A DNA stretch of 64,000 nt from a virus, in IMG/VR virus record IMGVR_UViG_3300042503_001836, positions 1 to 64,000 of that record, one strand, 5' to 3'. Positions 57,995-64,000 of the stretch are shown piece by piece. Below the pieces are notes generated by a model. The model was not told the origin of the DNA. It ran no database searches and worked only from the letters and a program-made list of their open reading frames with translations. Made by a program: the position numbers and the translations under genes. Positions within the stretch are counted from its first letter, which is position 1. Each line of letters opens with the position of its first letter.

Positions 57995-58603
57995 AGGAAA
58001 CCCACCAAATCTTAAAGTATGCCCGTGATATTGTTTACACGCGTCTAAATCTTTTCTACAGGCTCTATTAGCTGGTGTAGTAGGATTGCCAAAGATGTCA
58101 AAATTAAGATTAATAGGTGCTTGACAATCTTGATCGCCTAATTGCCACTGGCATCTTTTAGAATATACCCTAGCTGGTAGTTTCTTTCTTTCTAATGAGT
58201 AGGGAGTTAGGGAAAATGTAAATTGATTTTGATATTCTCCAGTGTACTGATTAATCTTTAAATTTAATTCATAGAATTGTGTAGAGTCAGCCGTAGGTTT
58301 ATCGTCTAAAAACATAGGCTGCGTACGTTTTACGTTTACGTCCGCACCGATAACAAAATAATTATCAATTACATCTCCAACTAAACCAGATATATCAGAA
58401 ACTATTAAGGATGCACGTGCTTCTACACTTTCACCTGATTTGCTAAAACTACTAATTTTACAAGGAAAACCTTGATAAATAGTGTTACTAAAACTTACAG
58501 TTCCATAGTTACAGATTTTAATATCAAAATCTTGGTTTCTGATATTAATTAAATCTATAAATATTTCGGTGTCTAGCTGTTGGGCATTGGATATTAAACT
58601 CAT
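57971..58603 (-). CDS. Phage minor tail protein (lambda gpL-like)
   Basis: 210 aa from ATG 58603. The C-terminal zinc/Fe-S type cluster region RCQWQLGDQDCQ ... ACRKDLDACKQYHGHTLRFGGFP is the hallmark of the lambda L/DUF2163-like tail-tip proteins (four cysteines). The N-terminal part (SLISNAQQLDTEIFIDLINI..) fits the family. It takes part in tail-tip assembly. The longer frame upstream runs into the fiber remnant and is rejected. Last gene of the leftward tail operon in this window. Confidence 0.85.
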   Translation of the reverse strand: MSLISNAQQLDTEIFIDLINIRNQDFDIKICNYGTVSFSNTIYQGFPCKISSFSKSGESVEARASLIVSDISGLVGDVIDNYFVIGADVNVKRTQPMFLDDKPTADSTQFYELNLKINQYTGEYQNQFTFSLTPYSLERKKLPARVYSKRCQWQLGDQDCQAPINLNFDIFGNPTTPANRACRKDLDACKQYHGHTLRFGGFPSVNRIRS

Positions 58604-58631
58604 AATTTTCCCACAAAGATAATTAAAAAAT

Positions 58632-59089
58632 CTAAGGTATGTGTGCTGAATATAAAGAAACATGATCCACGATATATCCATTAGCAGCACTAGCAATTCC
58701 AAAAGAATGAGTGTGAGTATCTTGCGCTCCTAGTCCGTAGATACTCGCATTAACTGCTGTGCCATTAGCAATGGTAGTCCTAATCGGTGTAAGAAACATA
58801 GGCACTCTAAAAGGAAAATAGAGGAATAGATTTCCTACTTCCGGAGACTGTAATCCATTAGTTATCAACTGAGCGTATCTCTGACACTTAGCTAATTCAA
58901 CAGCGTAATCATCAGAAGTAAAAGCAGTAGCACTACTGCCTTCTTCTAGTTTTGGGCGTGAGATTACCCATGTTCCTGAAGTTTGCGCTCCTACCCTTAG
59001 TCTTACTTCCAATCCATTTGATACCTCAGCAGGTAATGTTACTGTAGCTGTATATCTTGTAAGTGTGGAGTTAACAGTCCATGTAACAT
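58632..59089 (-). pseudogene. Internally deleted tail-fiber copy (C-terminal cassette)
   Basis: Encodes the same [30 protein letters not shown] core as the two fiber genes upstream, then a different C-terminus ending SLYSAHIP. The 5' end keeps the start context found before the 60861 gene (TAAACC-ATG), but is joined out of frame to TGGACTGTTAACTCC, so about 900 nt of N-terminal coding are missing. A TTG at 59012 could start a 126-aa product. Either a remnant or a stored receptor-binding cassette. Confidence 0.7.
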
Positions 59090-59108
59090 GGTTTACAAGC
59101 TACCTCAA

Positions 59109-59537
59109 CTAAATTTTAACTAAATTACTAAAATGCAATTCTTGAACTGCATTATTCCAAAGCGTTTTTTCTTGTTCACTTAACACATACCCATCATTAA
59201 TTAACTCATCAAGACTATCTTTTAATGCTTGTTCTGTTCTAATATTTGACAGGACAGTAATTAAATTAACGTAATCAACAGATAAAATATTGTCTGTTTT
59301 AGCCTCTTGTTTCAAACGTAAATAAAGCGGCTTTAATTCACCTGCTAAAACACTACTATAAAGACCATCCCAATCCGGTAGCATAGGTAGAATAATAACA
59401 TCAGCAGGCTCAGGGGTGTTGCCTTTAGCTAACCACGCTTCATATAATTGCCAGTCACCGTTCTGACCTTGGGGAATTGTTGCACCATCAAATAAACGAA
59501 TTATTTGATTTGGGTTGGAAGTTAGTTTGTAAGTCAT
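59109..59537 (-). CDS. Tail fiber assembly-like protein (copy 2)
   Basis: 142 aa. [35 protein letters not shown] is the pattern of phage tail-fiber assembly/DUF4376-like proteins. A close paralogue of the 60881 protein (most residues identical). Sits between the 439-aa fiber gene and the deleted copy. Probably a fiber chaperone. Confidence 0.8.
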   Translation of the reverse strand: MTYKLTSNPNQIIRLFDGATIPQGQNGDWQLYEAWLAKGNTPEPADVIILPMLPDWDGLYSSVLAGELKPLYLRLKQEAKTDNILSVDYVNLITVLSNIRTEQALKDSLDELINDGYVLSEQEKTLWNNAVQELHFSNLVKI

Positions 59538-59541
59538 AAGT

Positions 59542-60861
59542 CTAGGGGATATGCGCTAAAAATGTAGTAAGGTTTAGGGATGCAGCAGCACCGCCAGACG
59601 CAGCACTTCCTATTTGAGTACGCAAAGAGTTTTTTGTAGTAGTAATACCAACAATTACGTAGGAATTAAAGAAATTGCTCCAAGTACTAGAAGTGATAGG
59701 GGCAGAAAACATTTCAACAGGAAAAGTAATAATAGGTGAATGTCCTCTAGCACCAAGTTCGCCATACCAAACAAAATCCTGAGTAATATTTAAAGCGTAG
59801 AAATGCCTTAAGCATCGCAGCAATTCCGTAGAATAGTTACCGCAATTAAAGTCAGTAGCACTACTGCCTTCTTCTAGTTTAGGTCTAGCAATTACCCATG
59901 TACCGGAAGTTTGCGCTCCTACCCTTAGTCTTACTTCCAATCCATTTGATACCTCAGCAGGTAATGTTACTGTAGCTGTATATCTTGTAAGTGTGGAGTT
60001 AACAGTCCACGTACCTGAAGCTATAAGTGTCTGCGTAGGTGTGGCAATCGTTCCATGAGTATCTGATGTGGTGGTTGGTCTAAATAGTTCCCACGTCACA
60101 GTAGATAATTGTGAGTTACTCAGTTCTACACTTAGTGTTACAGTTTTCCCACTAAGTTTGGCTGTGTCTCTACTTTCTAATCTTTGTAATAAATAAACCG
60201 CAGTAGTTAAAGTTGCTCCTCTAATTGTGAGAGATTGATTAGACCTATCAAATACATAGCTAGGATTACCACCAGATGCAGCTAAACACCATTCTGACTC
60301 GCCAGGGTAGCCTAAAGAAGCTGTGGGAAGATTAAGAGAATTAGGTATAGTCCCAGATGCCGCACCTTGGATCACAGCCAAAGCAGGATTTTTTAAATAA
60401 TTAAGACTATTTAATTTAAAAGAAAGATTTAACTTAGCAAAATTTACCGCACCATCTGCTATTTTATCAGTCGTAATTGATCCATCAGCTATAGTATCCG
60501 TAATAATTTCTGTTTTCTGTTCTATAAACGTTGCTGTTATTTGCCATAAATAAGTACCTTGTTGAATTACACTCCACTTATCACAAACATACTCCTTATA
60601 ATTATAAGGAGTATATTGTGTGTCTAATGGTCGCCATCTAAATTTTGTAATTCCACCATAGCTAGTGAACAGGTCAATTATTTCATCTTTATCCGCCGTG
60701 CTTAAATTAGGGATTATTAACTCTGTAGTAGTTCTAGCAGAGTTAGGCGATATAACCATTAAACCATAGCCATCACCTAATTTAGTATTTTGAATTTGAG
60801 CTTTTACCTCTTGACTAAATTCCCATTTAGTTGGTGGTAATATTAATATGGGTGATGGCAT
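59542..60861 (-). CDS. Chimera of minor tail protein M-like domain and tail-fiber domain
   Basis: 439 aa. Residues 1-115 ([20 protein letters not shown] ... [25 protein letters not shown]) resemble lambda gpM/phage minor tail protein, including the [13 protein letters not shown] strand. After [24 protein letters not shown] the rest matches the 61332 fiber protein up to its variable end (FLAHIP). A tail-tip protein with a receptor-binding extension. ATG 60861. Confidence 0.82.
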   Translation of the reverse strand: MPSPILILPPTKWEFSQEVKAQIQNTKLGDGYGLMVISPNSARTTTELIIPNLSTADKDEIIDLFTSYGGITKFRWRPLDTQYTPYNYKEYVCDKWSVIQQGTYLWQITATFIEQKTEIITDTIADGSITTDKIADGAVNFAKLNLSFKLNSLNYLKNPALAVIQGAASGTIPNSLNLPTASLGYPGESEWCLAASGGNPSYVFDRSNQSLTIRGATLTTAVYLLQRLESRDTAKLSGKTVTLSVELSNSQLSTVTWELFRPTTTSDTHGTIATPTQTLIASGTWTVNSTLTRYTATVTLPAEVSNGLEVRLRVGAQTSGTWVIARPKLEEGSSATDFNCGNYSTELLRCLRHFYALNITQDFVWYGELGARGHSPIITFPVEMFSAPITSSTWSNFFNSYVIVGITTTKNSLRTQIGSAASGGAAASLNLTTFLAHIP

Positions 60862-60880
60862 GGTTTAGAAACTACCTCAA

Positions 60881-61306
60881 CTAAACTTTAACTAAATTAC
60901 TAAAATGCAACTCTGTAACAGCATTATTCCAAAGCGTTTTTTCTTGTTCACTTAAATCATACCCATCATTAATTAATTCATCAAGACTATCTTTTAATGC
61001 TTGTTCTGTTCTAATATTTGACAGGACAGTAATTAAATTAATGTAGTCAACAGACAAGATAATATCTGCTTTTGCTGCTTGTTTCAAACGCAAATAAAGC
61101 GGCTTTAAATCACCAGCTAAAACACGATTATAAAGACCATCCCAATCAGGAAAAATAGACGCGACAATAACATCAGCAGGTTGTGGAGTGTTACCCTTAG
61201 CTACCCACGCTTCGTATAATTGCCAGTCGCCGTTGTTGCCTTCAGGGATTGCGGCACCGTCAAATAATCGGATTATTTGACTAGGAAATTGACTTAATTT
61301 GTACAT
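60881..61306 (-). CDS. Tail fiber assembly-like protein (copy 1)
   Basis: 141 aa, paralogue of the 59109 protein ([61 protein letters not shown] shared). Directly follows the 330-aa fiber gene, the usual place for a fiber chaperone. Confidence 0.8.
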   Translation of the reverse strand: MYKLSQFPSQIIRLFDGAAIPEGNNGDWQLYEAWVAKGNTPQPADVIVASIFPDWDGLYNRVLAGDLKPLYLRLKQAAKADIILSVDYINLITVLSNIRTEQALKDSLDELINDGYDLSEQEKTLWNNAVTELHFSNLVKV

Positions 61307-61331
61307 ATTTTTGTATTAAAGAAATTGTGAT

Positions 61332-62324
61332 TTAAGGAATATGTGCTGCAAAAGACCCTAATGACAAATTTGCTCCAGCACCACCAGAGTTTACGTTTCC
61401 TATTTGAGTAAAATATCCTTGTTTAGTCGTGTAATCAACCATCACGTAGGCATTCTCCCCACCAATCCAATAAGTATTCAATCTTATCGGTGCTTGAAAC
61501 ATTTCTACTGGAAAATTAATAATAGGGCTGTGACCTCTTGCTCCTAGTTCTCCATACCAGACAAAAGATTGAACAAGATTGTTCAGCGTATAAAAATATC
61601 TTTGGCATTTTTGCAATTCAACGGCGTAATCATCACAAACAAAAGCAGTAGCAGTAGATCCCTCCTCTAGTTTAGGTCTGGCAATTACCCATGTACCGGA
61701 AGTTTGCGCTCCTACCCTTAGTCTTACTTCCAATCCGTTAGATACCTCAGCAGGTAAGGTTACAGTAGCACTATATCTTGTAAGTGTTGAGTTTACTGTC
61801 CATGTTCCACTTGCCACAACTGTCTGAGTAGGGGATGCTATTGTACCATGCGCATCTACTGTAGTGGATGGTCTAAAAAATTCCCACGTCACAGTTGATA
61901 ATTGTGAATTTGATAGTTCTACACTCAAAGTCACTTGCTTTGAGCGCAATCTAATTGCATCAATGGATTCTATTCTTTGTAATACATGAATAGCCGTAGT
62001 TGATGCTGCACCTCCTAGAGTTAAAGTTTGATTAGCCGTGCTAAAAGCGTAGGTAGGTGTACCACCAGATGCAGCAATACACCACTCTGTTTCACTAGGG
62101 TATCCTAAAGATGCCGTAGGTAAAGTAAGAGAGTTAGTGAGTGTACCTGATGATCCAGCACCTTGGATCACAGCAAAAGCAGGATTTTTAAAATAATTTG
62201 GATTATTTAATTGAATAGCGACACTCAGTTTAGCTGGTGTCACTGCACCGTCTGCTATCTTAGCCGTCGTAATTGATCCATCTGGAACTGTACCACTACC
62301 AGAATTATTAATGATGATTCCCAT
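61332..62324 (-). CDS. Tail fiber / receptor-binding protein
   Basis: 330 aa. The N-terminal collagen-like phage linker PDGSITTAKIADGAVTPAKLS is followed by a beta-rich body (TASLGYPSETEWCIAASGG ... [31 protein letters not shown]) and a variable C-terminus (SFAAHIP). Its homologues follow at 60861 and, truncated, at 59089. The start overlaps the previous stop (TAATG). Confidence 0.82.
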   Translation of the reverse strand: MGIIINNSGSGTVPDGSITTAKIADGAVTPAKLSVAIQLNNPNYFKNPAFAVIQGAGSSGTLTNSLTLPTASLGYPSETEWCIAASGGTPTYAFSTANQTLTLGGAASTTAIHVLQRIESIDAIRLRSKQVTLSVELSNSQLSTVTWEFFRPSTTVDAHGTIASPTQTVVASGTWTVNSTLTRYSATVTLPAEVSNGLEVRLRVGAQTSGTWVIARPKLEEGSTATAFVCDDYAVELQKCQRYFYTLNNLVQSFVWYGELGARGHSPIINFPVEMFQAPIRLNTYWIGGENAYVMVDYTTKQGYFTQIGNVNSGGAGANLSLGSFAAHIP

Positions 62325-63193
62325 TATACAATCTCCGTAATTCTTGCAAATCCATTGGCACTACTCCATATTCCTCTAATTTCACCTGAATAATCCTCAC
62401 CATTAAAAGTTGCAAAAGATGGTGTATTCCCTACTCTAGCAGGTAGAAAGATAGAAAAGTTGGTTGTACTAGCCGCACTAGCATTTAATACAATATATAA
62501 ATCTGAAGCTGAGTCATTAACAATAATTACAGTTTTTCTATCATTGTTAGCTACTAATAATATTACTGACGTTGCGCTACTGGCGACGTTAGATATTGTT
62601 GATGTGGCTGCAAAAGATTGAACTACAGAAATAGATCCTGAAGGTGCTTTTGCTCCCAAAGATGCCGGAATTTTACCGTCAATACTACTTAATGAGTTAT
62701 TACCAGTAGTTTGTAAGGCACTTGTAGACGCACCAGTAGGTAATGACACTGTACCGGAAATATTAGCAATTGAGCCAATAGTATTTGTACCGCTATTAAT
62801 TCCTACAGAAGTTGGTGGTGTTAATGTTGTTAATTGTGCAGCAGGTAATACTACAGGCACACTACCACTAGCTAAAGCCTGACCTAAATTAGGTAATTTA
62901 GTATTTATACTAGCTAAATTACCACCAGATTCTAATGCAAGTGCAGATGTGTTTAAATTAGTTCCTGCATTAGCAATAAAGCTAGTGTTGGTGAAAGTAA
63001 GATCAGGTGCGGTACCAATATTAAAAGTAGGGATAGTAGTAAACGCTGGTAATGTACCACTAATTCCTACATTCCAAGTCCCTAATTGTACTGCCGTAAA
63101 TTCAGGGACATAAGGATCTGCAAGTGTTCCGCTTCCTGTAGCTTTTCTGTAGGCTGTTGCGCCTGTCACATCTATATACGGCTGATGTGCCAT
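62324..63193 (-). CDS. Phage tail/structural repeat protein, 289 aa
   Basis: Low-complexity Ser/Thr/Ala/Gly-rich beta protein with the pattern NLASINTKLPNLGQALASGSVPVVLPAAQ, common in phage tail-associated proteins, and repeats of about 25 residues. Ends FARITEIV. Between the tail tip protein and the fiber genes, so a tail fiber or baseplate component. Confidence 0.75.
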   Translation of the reverse strand: MAHQPYIDVTGATAYRKATGSGTLADPYVPEFTAVQLGTWNVGISGTLPAFTTIPTFNIGTAPDLTFTNTSFIANAGTNLNTSALALESGGNLASINTKLPNLGQALASGSVPVVLPAAQLTTLTPPTSVGINSGTNTIGSIANISGTVSLPTGASTSALQTTGNNSLSSIDGKIPASLGAKAPSGSISVVQSFAATSTISNVASSATSVILLVANNDRKTVIIVNDSASDLYIVLNASAASTTNFSIFLPARVGNTPSFATFNGEDYSGEIRGIWSSANGFARITEIV

Positions 63194-63195
63194 TT

Positions 63196-64000
63196 TTAAA
63201 ATTCTCCTGTAAACACTGTGAAATATTGATTACTTACGTCTGCCGTCGCTTGTGGTGCAGATGGTGCTTCTACAAAAGTGCTAACTTTATTATTAGTTGT
63301 GATAGCAGCTACCCTCACATAGAAGAATCCGTTACCTACATTTTCCCACCTAGCTGATAGTTCAGTAGTTACTTGAGTAGAACCCCATTCAGCCGTTGCA
63401 CCTCTTTTAAATTCAACTTTATATCTATCAGTATATGGTTCTTCTATAGTAACACCATTTACTTCCTTTGTAGGACGTTGCCACGATGCAACAAGTGTAA
63501 AACTTGTTCTTTCACCGTAGTTAATTCTTTGTATTCGGCAAGCAACATCTCTAGGTGGTGAGGCTACTATTGGTAGTCTTGCCACCGGAATAATTACTGG
63601 TACTTTTATCCCTGATTCAATCTGATTGTAATAATCTGCACTATAAGTTTTAGCAGTAATATCAAAAACATTCAGATTATCTTCAACTGGATTTACTTCT
63701 GTAATTCGGTAAAGCTGTGTCCTGCTTATAGTATCTATTATTTGCCAAGGTGATCCCGGTGCAGGTAAATCTGTTAAAGGTGTAGCTAGATTAATTTCTG
63801 TAAATGTTCCTGCCCCATTGCTAATTAACCTTTCTACAACTGTTTCATCTGGTAATGTTAATAAAATCTTTTTGTCTGTACTCCCTGTTAATGCTAATGG
63901 TGAATCAATTATTATTTTTGTGCTAGTTACATCTGAAACTAAACCACCGTTTCTAATTCTATTTTTAGCACTATCCGCCACTTGGATTACATCACCAGGC
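63196..64000 (-). CDS. Tail tip attachment protein J-like (C-terminal part; 5' end outside window)
   Basis: The frame is open to the window edge (PGDVIQVADSAKNR before residue 1 of the shorter ORF), so the gene starts beyond 64000. DRKIL-TLPDETV--R and RLYRITEVNPVEDNLNVFDITAKTYSADYYNQIE fit the TipJ/phage tail-protein domain, followed by a fibronectin type III-like domain (TSFTLVASWQRP ... YKVEFKR ... GNGFFYVRVAAI). This is the central tail-tip protein of lambda-like siphophages. Confidence 0.85.
   Translation of the reverse strand, partial: PGDVIQVADSAKNRIRNGGLVSDVTSTKIIIDSPLALTGSTDKKILLTLPDETVVERLISNGAGTFTEINLATPLTDLPAPGSPWQIIDTISRTQLYRITEVNPVEDNLNVFDITAKTYSADYYNQIESGIKVPVIIPVARLPIVASPPRDVACRIQRINYGERTSFTLVASWQRPTKEVNGVTIEEPYTDRYKVEFKRGATAEWGSTQVTTELSARWENVGNGFFYVRVAAITTNNKVSTFVEAPSAPQATADVSNQYFTVFTGEF

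Overview
The window (about 35% G+C) looks like part of a temperate siphophage or phage-plasmid of a filamentous, heterocyst-type cyanobacterium. The evidence is a lambda-like tail-tip module (63-58 kb, minus strand), a large serine integrase beside a candidate attP, and a full phage nucleotide and replication gene set. The cyanobacterial link comes from an adenosylcobalamin-type ribonucleotide reductase with an intein, protein families I associate with Nostocales plasmids and phages, and HIP1 octamers in CRISPR spacers. No structural gene other than tail genes and no packaging gene is visible, so only part of the genome is shown.

Layout. 1-0.5 kb: end of a large non-coding RNA leaving the window leftwards. 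0.6-4.5 kb: rightward accessory operon whose small genes are separated by four hammerhead ribozymes, ending in a probable 2H phosphoesterase and an FSRH-motif protein. 4.5-7.2 kb: leftward DnaX and small genes. 7.3-12 kb: DNA polymerase A, DHH phosphoesterase, DNA methylase, DUF1653 protein. 12.2-12.5 kb: two tRNA-like structures in circularly permuted order. 14.3-23.9 kb: a type I-C CRISPR-Cas island without cas1, cas2 or cas4. It is a mirror image, array 1 - cas7-cas8c-cas5 | cas3 - array 2, with homologous inverted leaders. 24.0-25.3 kb: a 1.27-kb non-coding RNA gene. 25.4-28.3 kb: small rightward genes. 28.3-32 kb: leftward genes including a PAPS-reductase/DndC-like protein fused to a Dam methylase. 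32-34.5 kb: dUTPase, ThyX, a small protein, thymidylate kinase. 34.8-36.4 kb: integrase and attP. 37.8-41.2 kb: class II ribonucleotide reductase with a 400-aa intein. 42.8-44.5 kb: an IS200/IS605 element with a mutated TnpA and intact TnpB. 45.6-51.4 kb: HU, two sliding clamps, DNA methyltransferase. 51.5-55.5 kb: small leftward genes. 55.9-57.1 kb: a second 1.27-kb non-coding RNA on the minus strand. 58-64 kb: tail genes with duplicated receptor-binding cassettes.

How it fits together. Replication and dNTP supply (PolA, DnaX, two clamps, RNR, dUTPase, ThyX, Tmk) are phage-encoded. The CRISPR island can interfere and process crRNA but cannot acquire spacers by itself. Solitary or decayed copies of the same CRISPR repeat sit in sense orientation in mRNA leaders and inside the large RNAs, suggesting that the repeat, and perhaps Cas5, has a second role in RNA processing. 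RNA-level control is a theme: hammerheads between genes, permuted tRNA-like folds, three large RNAs with the same TTGACA-N17-TATATT promoter, and an SD-to-start hairpin. All functional calls are from reading motifs; no database search was run.
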